Assembly (NCBI GenBank): GCA_018646985.1
Contig: JABGTR010000012.1
Coordinates: forward strand, 1 to 35,386
DNA length: 35,386 nt
From: Minisyncoccota bacterium
Lineage (GTDB): Bacteria; Patescibacteriota; Microgenomatia; UBA1400; PJMF01
Reading direction: 5' to 3'
Under the pieces are notes generated by a model, which worked only from the letters and a program-made list of their open reading frames with translations, was not told the DNA's origin and did not search any database. The position numbers and the translations under genes were made by a program. Shown in pieces: positions 1-7,635 of the stretch. Each line of letters begins with the position of its first letter. Within the stretch, counting starts at the first letter, position 1.

Positions 1-184
1 GAAGGAGAACTAAAAAATTCACTGACTGCAGAGGAAAATTTACCTATCTTAACGGAAAAACATCCCTCCAAATGTCTAAAAAACCAGGAATTAAACCACC
101 AACCTTCTTCTAAAAAAACGCGCCCGTTTTTGAACGCTGCCCTGCTAAATCCGCTGGATTGTCAAAATCTGATAAATTAGGCAT
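1..184 (-). pseudogene. Broken or frameshifted ORF at window edge
   Basis: A minus-strand ATG at 184-182 is preceded by a good Shine-Dalgarno (AGAAGGA). It begins MPNLSDFDNPADLAG and stops after 24 codons at a TAG (112-110) directly after a run of seven T. In the -1 frame the sequence stays open from that T run to the window edge, about 37 codons, rich in Trp and Phe. This looks like the 5' part of a gene with a homopolymer frameshift: mutation, sequencing error or slippage. I do not recognise the family. The alternative is a real 24-residue peptide with nothing downstream. Confidence 0.35.
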
Positions 185-258
185 ATTTTCCTTCTGCTCC
201 TAATAACAACAATATACTATCACATCACATCTCATTTAGATATTTGCTATCTACTATG

Positions 259-340
259 TGCCATGGGTGGGAGTCGAACCCACATGCCTTGCGGCACACG
301 GTTCTAAGCCGTGCTTGTCTACCAATTCCAACACCATGGC
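259..340 (-). tRNA. tRNA-Leu (anticodon TAG)
   Basis: On the minus strand the acceptor GCCATGG pairs with CCATGGC followed by discriminator A. The anticodon stem CACGG/CCGTG encloses CTTAGAA, giving anticodon TAG (Leu, CUA codons). A variable arm TGCCGCAAGGCA identifies a class II tRNA, and the T-arm is TGTGGGTTCGACTCCCA. CCA is not encoded; the genomic bases after A are CAT. Confidence 0.95.
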
Positions 341-455
341 TCTCAATCCGTATATTGTACAGTACTTTTATCTTACAGACCCTATCTTTTTCAAATAGAA
401 TGCAGAAAAAATAGTAGGTATGTAAAATGCTGCGCAAATTAGATAAGATGCACTT

Positions 456-953
456 ATGGTCAACGCTAATATTCAACCACAAACAGAAATCAGTGCAGAA
501 CAAGTCAATACTCCCATAGCGGTCACTCCACACGATCATAGTGAACTAGAACTACAGGAGAAATATCATCTTATCCAGCTCTATGGAATCAAAGCCGTCA
601 CCGGATTATTAATATTGCAAGGACTGTGGAGTCTATTTAATTCTATTAAGTTTATTTTTTTCGAGCTACCAAACCTAGAACAACAACTGCACTTGGGTCA
701 AATTAATGATTTCCAAGTTAATGCCTTTGCCAATAAAGCCATTATCATGACCATCTCCACTATCCTAAGTTTATTTTTTGCACTACGGATCACAGTCCTT
801 CAATCTAAGGCAGCCAAAACAATTAGTATCACTTTGGCGATATTACTTGTAATTGGTAACACGCAAATAAATAACTTCCTCAATCAAATTGATTCCAGCC
901 AGTTGATCACTTCGACTATCATTGAGACTCTGCGATCTGTATTATCATTTTAA
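456..953 (+). CDS. Small multi-pass membrane protein, unknown
   Basis: This 165-residue protein has a soluble, Gln/Glu-rich N-terminus (about 1-40) and three hydrophobic segments near residues 43-70, 93-113 and 121-140, so it is probably a three-pass inner-membrane protein. I see no catalytic motif and recognise no family. A TAAGAT box at 444-449 lies 6 bases before the ATG and there is no Shine-Dalgarno, which suggests a leaderless start. Its TAA stop overlaps the ATG of the next gene (TAATG), so the membrane protein and the YgjP-type metallopeptidase are probably translationally coupled. Confidence 0.7.
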   Translation: MVNANIQPQTEISAEQVNTPIAVTPHDHSELELQEKYHLIQLYGIKAVTGLLILQGLWSLFNSIKFIFFELPNLEQQLHLGQINDFQVNAFANKAIIMTISTILSLFFALRITVLQSKAAKTISITLAILLVIGNTQINNFLNQIDSSQLITSTIIETLRSVLSF

Positions 954-1546
954 TGATCGCTTACACCCATAAGACTCACCCTCGTTCTAAATCAATAAAA
1001 ATCCATGTTGAAGCAAATGGAGAAGTAGTTGTCACTACCCCTAAATTCACACCCAAGTGGGGTGTCAATGCAGTAGTAAAAAAAAGTGATGCTTGGATTC
1101 AGGAACAGCTTCTAAAAATAAAACAAAAACAAAATTTTGGAGAAACACCAGACAAAATAAAAGTGTTTGGTAAAACACACCACAAAAAAGATCTTGGCAT
1201 CAGCTCAACCAAAGAAGCTGATAGATTTTTAAAATCAACTGCCACCAGATATATTTTACCCAGAACTAAACAACTAGCTGACAAAATGGAAATTAAGTTT
1301 GGCCGTATTACTCTCCGTCAACAAAAAACCAGATGGGGGAGTTGCAGCAGTCAGGGAAACCTTAATTTCAATTGGCGTTTAGTCCACTGTCCCACCAAAG
1401 TCATTGACTATGTCATCATTCATGAGCTAGCCCACCGCCAGCACATGAATCACTCTTCATCTTTTTGGGGACTAGTCAGAAAACATGATCCAGAATACTT
1501 AAGGAATCGTGGCTGGTTGAAAAGAAATGGCCTAGTGCTAGGCTAA
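953..1546 (+). CDS. YgjP-like (DUF45) zinc metallopeptidase
   Basis: This is a 197-residue protein of the YgjP/DUF45 gluzincin-like family, predicted to be a cytosolic zinc-dependent peptidase of unknown substrate. The metal site is visible as HELAH (157-161) with a downstream His167 in NHSSSFW. The family signature TRWGSCSSQGNLNFN (127-140) precedes it, a conserved segment of YgjP proteins. The N-terminal part is a beta-rich region carrying the usual basic patch. The start codon overlaps the stop of the upstream membrane-protein gene. In the CPR such peptidases are common single genes; nothing here tells the substrate. Confidence 0.9.
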   Translation: MIAYTHKTHPRSKSIKIHVEANGEVVVTTPKFTPKWGVNAVVKKSDAWIQEQLLKIKQKQNFGETPDKIKVFGKTHHKKDLGISSTKEADRFLKSTATRYILPRTKQLADKMEIKFGRITLRQQKTRWGSCSSQGNLNFNWRLVHCPTKVIDYVIIHELAHRQHMNHSSSFWGLVRKHDPEYLRNRGWLKRNGLVLG

Positions 1547-1563
1547 TATGCTAAGATGAAGTT

Positions 1564-1710
1564 ATGAAAAATATTCTAAAAATTCTGCACCTCAAAAAAG
1601 AAAGCCCACGAGAAAAATATCTTCGATTTGGTCTAAGAGGATTGCTATTTGTGGCTGTTTTTCTAGCCGGATATCTAACTGCCAAACTACAGACTTTATT
1701 CTTAGTCTAA
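1564..1710 (+). CDS. 48-residue single-pass membrane microprotein
   Basis: The ORF encodes a basic N-terminus (MKNILKILHLKKESPREKY) followed by one hydrophobic helix (about residues 27-46), ending in LQTLFLV. A TAAGAT box preceded by ATGC (1552-1557) stands 6 bases before the ATG, the same leaderless arrangement seen at recognised genes in this window. Its last codons overlap the 3' end of the convergent gene by 9 bases. The topology rule (positive inside) predicts a cytoplasmic N-terminus. No family is recognised; it could be a membrane regulator, or a chance ORF, though helix plus promoter makes chance less likely. Confidence 0.5.
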   Translation: MKNILKILHLKKESPREKYLRFGLRGLLFVAVFLAGYLTAKLQTLFLV

Positions 1711-2124
1711 TTTAATTTTTCCGACTACATGCATCATTAGTCCACCTTGCAATAAATCTAGTGCAAATCCAAGTGAAACTGCTACCATCCAAGAATTTAA
1801 TCCCAGTCCAACTAACTCTGCAAATCTACCCATTAGCCATAATGATGCTGCATTGACGACCCAATATAAAATAATCCAGTGAGTACTAGTGAGTTTTATC
1901 TTTTTTTGCTTAGCTAAATTTTCAATTACCGGCATAAATCCAACCGCGATTAATGAAACTATCGCCATAGAGTAAACCGCCCCCATAAATGGCGACACAA
2001 GATGAGTGCCCAATACAACTGCTTTAGGAAAAAATAGGTTGGCCAAGAGCGTCACCACCACACTTCCGGCGGTGAATGAAACCCAAGCTGCACTTAATTG
2101 GGTGAAGTTTATTTCTTTCGTCAT
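1702..2124 (-). CDS. Four-helix membrane protein, unknown
   Basis: This 140-residue protein is almost entirely hydrophobic, with four predicted transmembrane helices near residues 10-30, 42-65, 83-100 and 110-133 and a basic loop KQKKIKLTS between helices 2 and 3. Helix 4 holds a run of Gly residues (LLQGGLMMHVVGKI). I recognise no family and see no catalytic residues. It is convergent with the microprotein gene to its left and divergent from holA to its right (41 bases between the start codons). The length and topology resemble small phage-holin-like or DUF membrane proteins that are frequent in CPR genomes, but I cannot assign it. Confidence 0.7.
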   Translation of the reverse strand: MTKEINFTQLSAAWVSFTAGSVVVTLLANLFFPKAVVLGTHLVSPFMGAVYSMAIVSLIAVGFMPVIENLAKQKKIKLTSTHWIILYWVVNAASLWLMGRFAELVGLGLNSWMVAVSLGFALDLLQGGLMMHVVGKIKLD

Positions 2125-2165
2125 AGTAACTAAAGCATATCATATAGTCTGCTATCATACGGATA

Positions 2166-2849
2166 ATGTTAACTATTCTGCATGGTGAAAATATTGTTGA
2201 TTCTAGAGACAAGTTGGTCGAGCTAATTACTGATGCTAAAAATAAAAATAAAACCATTGAGAGACTAGATGCTAAAAAAATTAACCCAGGCATACTAGAA
2301 AGCAAGTTGGTTAAACAAGATTTATTTGGCACTGAGATTTCTCTCGTTATTGAAGAGCTTCATTCCTTACCTAGGTCAAAACAGAAAACTTTGCTAGTTG
2401 AGTTGATAGCTCAAAGTGAAGTAGATGTCATCCTCTGGGAAAAAAGGAAGATGACAGCAGCGATGGCAAAAAAATTCCCTAAAGCTAAGGTAATTGAATT
2501 CAAACTTAGCAATGCTTTATTCAACTGGCTGGATTCACTCAGTAGTAATAAAAATAGTAAGAAACAGCAACTGACCACCTTTCATCAAGCTCTAAAAACT
2601 GAAGATGCTCATCTATGCCTAATCATGCTGGCTAGACAAACTAGAATGTTAATTGAGGTAAGAGAGAGTGGCACCATGACTGGAGCTCCCTGGATGGTTC
2701 AAAAAATAAAGAGGCAGGGTCAGTCTTTTTCTCTTCAACAACTACTCAAAATCCACCATCAATTACTAGAAATAGACCTCCATCAAAAAACATCCACCAA
2801 TACCCTCAGCCTTGATCAGGAACTTGATCTTTTGCTATTAAATATGTAG
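2166..2849 (+). CDS. holA: DNA polymerase III subunit delta (HolA-like), short
   Basis: Delta is the clamp-loader subunit that opens the sliding clamp. This 227-residue protein begins MLTILHGENIVDSRDKLVEL, the usual delta opening in which a short strand leads into the degenerate AAA+ core. It ends with the typical helical collar (FSLQQLLKIHHQLLEIDLHQ then a Leu-rich end). Delta proteins are usually about 330 residues, so the AAA+ and lid regions are clearly reduced; short delta proteins are common in CPR bacteria. A TGC-TATCAT box (2153-2158) lies 7 bases before the ATG without a Shine-Dalgarno, suggesting a leaderless transcript. Assignment rests on the two ends and the spacing; no catalytic residue can confirm it. 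Confidence 0.78.
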   Translation: MLTILHGENIVDSRDKLVELITDAKNKNKTIERLDAKKINPGILESKLVKQDLFGTEISLVIEELHSLPRSKQKTLLVELIAQSEVDVILWEKRKMTAAMAKKFPKAKVIEFKLSNALFNWLDSLSSNKNSKKQQLTTFHQALKTEDAHLCLIMLARQTRMLIEVRESGTMTGAPWMVQKIKRQGQSFSLQQLLKIHHQLLEIDLHQKTSTNTLSLDQELDLLLLNM

Positions 2850-2889
2850 AGTGTGTGAACAGTATTATTAAAAATATCTGGAGAATTTT

Positions 2890-4317
2890 ATGTACAAGAT
2901 CGTAAATAATATTAATCCCCATATTTTTCGTGGCTATGACATCAGAGGTGTGATGGATAAAGATCTCAATGAAGATGTTTACTATACTCTTGGCAGAGCC
3001 TACGCCACTTTTCTTCAGCAGAGAAGAATCCAAGAAGCTGTAGTCGGTCATGATAATCGCAATAATTGCGTTGAGTACTCAAAAGCTTACATGGCTGGTT
3101 TAAATGACGGTGGCATAGATACTATTTTTATTGGCTATTCCTTAAGTCAAATTGTTTACTTCTCATCATATGCCTTCCTGACCAAAGGCAGCACTATGAT
3201 TACTGCTTCTCACAATCCCGCTGACTACAACGGTCTAAAAATTGGAGTCGGCTATTCAGACACCATGATCACTGAAGAAATTCAGCAAATCAGAAAACTA
3301 GTAGAAGTAGGCAAATTCTATGAGGCTGAAAAGAAAGGTAGTAGTAGAGACTATGATCTTTTCCCAGAATATAAAAAGGATTTACTAAAATACTTTAAAC
3401 TCCAAAGGAAATGGAAGGTAGTGGTTGAAGCTTGCAACACTGTCTCAGGAATGTTCTACCCAGATATTTTCCGCAGTGCTGGCTGTGAAGTTATTGAGCA
3501 AAATACGGAGCTAGATGGCAATTTTCCTCTCGGAGCCCCAGACCCTACTGAAGCTGAAGTTTTAGAACGACTTTCAAAACGAGTTAAAAAAGAAGATGCG
3601 GATATTGGTTTTGCTTATGACACTGATGGCGACCGAATGGCAGTCGTCGATGAAAACGGAAAAGTACTCTGGATGGATACAATTGTGGCTATTTTTGCTA
3701 AAGATGTCTTAGACTTTATTCCCGGCGCACCAATTGTCTACAACACTCTCTGTTCCAAGCAAGTTGATGACGCTATCAAAGAAGCTGGTGGTAAACCAGT
3801 CATGTGGATGACTGGACACTCTTTCATTAAAGCCAAAGTTAAAGAAGCTAGATCTCCTTTCGGTGGCGAATTATCTGGTCACATTTTCTTTATGGATAAC
3901 TTCTTTGGTCATGATGATGGTGCCTATGCCAGTTTGAGACTACTTTCTTATCTTGAAAGAAAAAATCAAGAATTGAGTGCAGCAGTTAGTGAGCTAGCAG
4001 TTTATGTGAGTAGTCCAGAAATAAAATTTGGATTAGCTGATGATATTAAGTTTAAATTTATCGAAACTGTCATTCAAGATGAATTTAAAAAACGATGGCC
4101 GAATGGTGAATACATCACTATTGATGGAGTTCGCATGGACCTAGATGACAGAATGGCAATTATTAGAGCTTCTCAAAACGGACCATACATCACTGTTAAG
4201 TTTGAAGGGAAAACTCAAGAAATTTACGATGAATTAAAAATCATCCTCAGAGAAATTCTTAAATCTCATGAAGAGGTGAAATGGGATGAGGGAGTAAATA
4301 TTAACGCTCTAGATTAA
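2890..4317 (+). CDS. Phosphomannomutase/phosphoglucomutase
   Basis: This 475-residue alpha-D-phosphohexomutase interconverts hexose-1- and hexose-6-phosphates, feeding nucleotide-sugar synthesis. The four domains are recognisable: phosphoserine loop TASHNP (105-110, Ser107), metal-binding DTDGDR (244-249), sugar-binding GELSGH (326-331), and a C-terminal phosphate-binding domain with VRMDLDDRMAIIRAS. All key residues are intact, in contrast to the two glycolytic-type proteins two and three genes downstream. A Shine-Dalgarno GGAGAA precedes the start. It lies 16 bases before the SIS-domain isomerase, forming a hexose-phosphate pair. Confidence 0.95.
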   Translation: MYKIVNNINPHIFRGYDIRGVMDKDLNEDVYYTLGRAYATFLQQRRIQEAVVGHDNRNNCVEYSKAYMAGLNDGGIDTIFIGYSLSQIVYFSSYAFLTKGSTMITASHNPADYNGLKIGVGYSDTMITEEIQQIRKLVEVGKFYEAEKKGSSRDYDLFPEYKKDLLKYFKLQRKWKVVVEACNTVSGMFYPDIFRSAGCEVIEQNTELDGNFPLGAPDPTEAEVLERLSKRVKKEDADIGFAYDTDGDRMAVVDENGKVLWMDTIVAIFAKDVLDFIPGAPIVYNTLCSKQVDDAIKEAGGKPVMWMTGHSFIKAKVKEARSPFGGELSGHIFFMDNFFGHDDGAYASLRLLSYLERKNQELSAAVSELAVYVSSPEIKFGLADDIKFKFIETVIQDEFKKRWPNGEYITIDGVRMDLDDRMAIIRASQNGPYITVKFEGKTQEIYDELKIILREILKSHEEVKWDEGVNINALD

Positions 4318-4333
4318 TTAAAAAAAGGAATAT

Positions 4334-5413
4334 ATGACAGACACAAAAAAATTCGACTTCAACCAAGCTATTGAAGAGCTAGATAAATCAAACATGATTG
4401 GCTCTATTGAGCAATTTGGAGATCAAGTCCAAGATGTTTGGGAGCAAGCTCAAAAAGTTCATTTTGATGATTCATACAAAAACGTAAATAAGGTGGTGGT
4501 AGCAGGAATGGGTGGATCTGCCTTAGGAGCTCACGTCATCAAGAGTGTTTTCAAAAATCAACTAAAGGTTCCAGTCGAGATTTGCAATGATTACACCTTG
4601 CCCAATTATGTTGATGAGAAAACTTTAGTAATTGCTTCTAGTTATTCAGGAACTACCGAAGAAACCATTAGTGCTTTCGAGGATGGAATTAAAAAAGGTG
4701 CTAAAATAACTGGCATTACCTCTGGAGGAAAACTAGGCTCAATCCTCAAGGAAAAAGGCTATCCAACGTTGGTTTTTGAGGTCAACTACAACCCCAGCAA
4801 CCAACCTCGAATGGCACTGGGCTACTCCGTATTTGGACAAATAGCGCTGCTTTCTCAGGCAGGACTTCTCTCTATCTCAGAAGAAGATTATCAACAAGTT
4901 CTTGAAACTATTGCTCAATCACAGATGACCCTTAGTAGGCATGTTGATCTAGAAAATAACCCTGCTAAACTATTGGCTTTCAATGTGGTTGATCGAGTTC
5001 CGGTCATCACTACTGCGGAACACTTGACCGGATCAGCACATGTAATGGCCAACCAAATCAATGAAAATTCAAAAAATTACTCAGAAATTAGAGTTATTCC
5101 TGAAATAAATCATCATCTTATGGAAGGCTTACAGTTTCCTAAATCTAATACCAGTAATTTATTATTCTTTAACGTGCTCTCAGATCTTTACTTACCCAAA
5201 AATCAAAAGAGAATCACTATTACAGAACAAATAATGGAGAAGAATGATATCGTCCATATCAACCACAAGCTGGAAGCACCCACTAAGCTGACTCAGGCTT
5301 TAGAATTAATACTCTTTGGCAGTTATACTGGATTTTACTTATCGATGCTTAATAATCAGAATCCTTCTCCCATCCCTTGGGTGGATTTATTCAAAGAGCA
5401 ACTTAAAAAATAA
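4334..5413 (+). CDS. Bifunctional phosphoglucose/phosphomannose isomerase
   Basis: This 359-residue enzyme with two SIS domains interconverts fructose-6-phosphate with glucose-6- or mannose-6-phosphate. The phosphate-binding loops GMGGSALG (58-65) and SSYSGTTEE (102-110) are present. The family's catalytic Glu and His are seen in QINENSKN and PEINHHLMEG. A Shine-Dalgarno (AAAGGAA) precedes the ATG. It supplies the substrate of the phosphomannomutase upstream after isomerisation, so the pair links fructose-6-P to mannose-1-P or glucose-1-P. It matches the archaeal/bacterial PGI/PMI family rather than classical PGI. Confidence 0.93.
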   Translation: MTDTKKFDFNQAIEELDKSNMIGSIEQFGDQVQDVWEQAQKVHFDDSYKNVNKVVVAGMGGSALGAHVIKSVFKNQLKVPVEICNDYTLPNYVDEKTLVIASSYSGTTEETISAFEDGIKKGAKITGITSGGKLGSILKEKGYPTLVFEVNYNPSNQPRMALGYSVFGQIALLSQAGLLSISEEDYQQVLETIAQSQMTLSRHVDLENNPAKLLAFNVVDRVPVITTAEHLTGSAHVMANQINENSKNYSEIRVIPEINHHLMEGLQFPKSNTSNLLFFNVLSDLYLPKNQKRITITEQIMEKNDIVHINHKLEAPTKLTQALELILFGSYTGFYLSMLNNQNPSPIPWVDLFKEQLKK

Positions 5414-5459
5414 CTATTATCACTTCCTCCAAACTCGAAGTTGGGCTAAACTAATAGAT

Positions 5460-7631
5460 ATGAATATTCCTGCCCTGATTCCTTTGGCTAAAGCTGGTGA
5501 ATACCCTCAAGTGGAAGTAGGTGAGCAAATCAAGCAACTTGCCAAACTACAACAACGAGGCCTACCGATTGCTGAAACTGTCATTATTCTGAGATCTACC
5601 TTAGAAAAAATTGTCGATCATGGCAACCTTGCCCAATCTCTTCGAAAAATAATTGATAAATCTCCCAAAAATGAGGAGGAGCAAACTAAACTACTCTCCA
5701 GACTTCAGCTTGCAATTAGAAAAGTTGCTCTGCCTCCAAAAATAATCAAAGAAATAATTAGTTGGCACGAACAAAATCCTGGCTTTGTCAGGATCTTCAC
5801 TGATAGCTCAGATGATCAGCACATCCAAGAAAACGTGATCGGCGATGCTAATATCATTGACTCCATTCTCTTGGTCTGGTCAAAGCAGATTCAGCTTGAT
5901 TTTCAACAACGCCAACTGAAGCTATTTGCTCAGCCAATTTTAATTCAGCATCAAGGAGAAGCAGAAGTTTCTGGAGTTGCTGCTACTCAATCACCAACGT
6001 CTAAATTAAAACTTAAGATATCATCTGTGTGGGGAGTATTTGACCCTAACTTTCTAGAAATAGAGCCAGATCAATTCGAAGTTGATCTTAGAACTAAGCA
6101 AGTTACTCAAAGGCATCTTAACCCCCAATACATCCAACTCCAGAGGAAAACTGATCATCTTCAAGAAAAAGCAGTCCTACACTACAAACAAAATCAGCTC
6201 ACCCTCGAAAATGATCAAGTTCTCAGGCTTTCACACTCAATAATCACTATCAAAAGACTTTTCTTTGGCGACTACCTAGTCAATTGGTTTTACCAGAATG
6301 GTCAGTTCTTTATCACTGACATTACTCCAGACTCATCTGCCACCAATATAGAGTCAAGCTTAGGGAAAACCATTTTAACTGGAGATTCCATTCAACCAGG
6401 AATTGTTTCGGGAACTGTTTTCAACTTAACTAATAAAAATCAAATCAGTCAACTCAACCACGGACAAGTAGCGATCGTTAGCCAGCTTACTCCAGATTAC
6501 TTACCAGCCCTATCAAAAGTAGCAGCCATCATCTGTGACCGCGGTCTTTCTAGCCAGATGCTATCTAAGCACATTAGCCAGCATGCTCTCCCAACAATTA
6601 TTAACACCCGCCACGCCACCAGATATCTCACGCCAGGATTATCAGTGATAGTGAATGCTAATTCAGGACACATCTTAGCTGTCACTAAGAAAAAAACTCA
6701 TCTCTCTTTCACAGCTCAACCAACAATGATTAAAACTTATGTCTCAGCTGGTAATCCTCATAAAGCTGACCAATATATTACCGATCATGTTGACGGAGTA
6801 GGGGTGCTACGGAGTGAGTATACTTTCGCTAGCTTAGGTGAACATCCCAAGTACCTCTTAAAATCTAAAAAAAGAACTCAACTTAAAAATGCATTAAAGA
6901 AAACCATTCAAACTTATCGACAAACTAAAAAAAACCTGCCATTAATCTACCGAACTCTTGATCTGACATCTCAAGAGTTTAAAGCACTCGCATTTGCTAA
7001 TAGCTTTGAACCTGATGAGTCCAATCCATATCTAGGCTATAGAGGTGGAATTAGAACCTTAAACAACTTTGAGCTCTTAGATCTAGAAATGGAAGTCCTT
7101 CAAGAAGTTGCTCTGGAAAATAACGTCCCCTTGGGATTGATGTTGCCCTTCGTCAGAACTTCAAGTGAGCTCCAGTTGATTAAAAATTATCTTTCTAAAA
7201 AGCACCACTTTAAACCAGGCTCAAAGATCGGGTTATGGCTCCAACTCAATACCCCAGAGAATATTTATCAGCTAGATCACTATTTAGCTTCCAACCTAGC
7301 GGGAGTGTCTTTTAACGCCCGTAGCGTTCATGCTTTGATGCACGGCGTCGATCCAGATAATCCAGACATCTTCTCACTTTATCCCTATGACATTAGCCTA
7401 ATGGAGCAACTACTCACCACAGTCATTGAAGCTATCAAAAATAAAAATAGTCATCATGATAATATGCATTCTCCTACTAAAGCCATGATCCATATCGAGG
7501 ATAATAATTTAAGATTAGTCGAAATAGCTGCCAAACTTGGCTACGACATAGTGACTGTAAAACCAGATTTTGCTCCTAGAACCAAGCAACGTATTAGGGA
7601 AATAGAAGAACAGAAATTAAAACAGATCTAA
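5460..7631 (+). CDS. PEP synthase-like protein, catalytic residues lost
   Basis: This 723-residue protein has the whole layout of PEP synthase/PPDK: ATP-grasp-like N-half (1-290), swivelling phospho-His domain (about 305-405) and PEP-binding TIM barrel (about 423-715). The barrel is still clear: GNPHKAD, GVGVLRSE (446-453), YRTLDLTSQEF, NPYLGYRGG (522-530), MLPFVRT. Residues needed for catalysis are gone. The phospho-His motif GGxTCHA reads RGLSSQML, with Met367 at the His position. RSSATAED reads RIFTDSSDD, the QARP segment reads TDITP, barrel Glu is Gln595, the Asp of GSND is Ser622 and the C-terminal CGQ cysteine is absent. I chose ATG 5460, after the upstream gene, because a GGGC-TAAACT box sits 7 bases before it. 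It is a pseudoenzyme or a protein with a new role, 4 bases from the enolase-like gene. Confidence 0.88.
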   Translation: MNIPALIPLAKAGEYPQVEVGEQIKQLAKLQQRGLPIAETVIILRSTLEKIVDHGNLAQSLRKIIDKSPKNEEEQTKLLSRLQLAIRKVALPPKIIKEIISWHEQNPGFVRIFTDSSDDQHIQENVIGDANIIDSILLVWSKQIQLDFQQRQLKLFAQPILIQHQGEAEVSGVAATQSPTSKLKLKISSVWGVFDPNFLEIEPDQFEVDLRTKQVTQRHLNPQYIQLQRKTDHLQEKAVLHYKQNQLTLENDQVLRLSHSIITIKRLFFGDYLVNWFYQNGQFFITDITPDSSATNIESSLGKTILTGDSIQPGIVSGTVFNLTNKNQISQLNHGQVAIVSQLTPDYLPALSKVAAIICDRGLSSQMLSKHISQHALPTIINTRHATRYLTPGLSVIVNANSGHILAVTKKKTHLSFTAQPTMIKTYVSAGNPHKADQYITDHVDGVGVLRSEYTFASLGEHPKYLLKSKKRTQLKNALKKTIQTYRQTKKNLPLIYRTLDLTSQEFKALAFANSFEPDESNPYLGYRGGIRTLNNFELLDLEMEVLQEVALENNVPLGLMLPFVRTSSELQLIKNYLSKKHHFKPGSKIGLWLQLNTPENIYQLDHYLASNLAGVSFNARSVHALMHGVDPDNPDIFSLYPYDISLMEQLLTTVIEAIKNKNSHHDNMHSPTKAMIHIEDNNLRLVEIAAKLGYDIVTVKPDFAPRTKQRIREIEEQKLKQI

Positions 7632-7635
7632 TTTT

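Noticed and set aside
5316-5459. Longer N-terminus of the PEP synthase-like protein starting inside the isomerase gene
   Set aside because: It would overlap the isomerase by about 100 bases; the extra residues match nothing, whereas ATG 5460 has a promoter-like box and begins the family's usual sequence.
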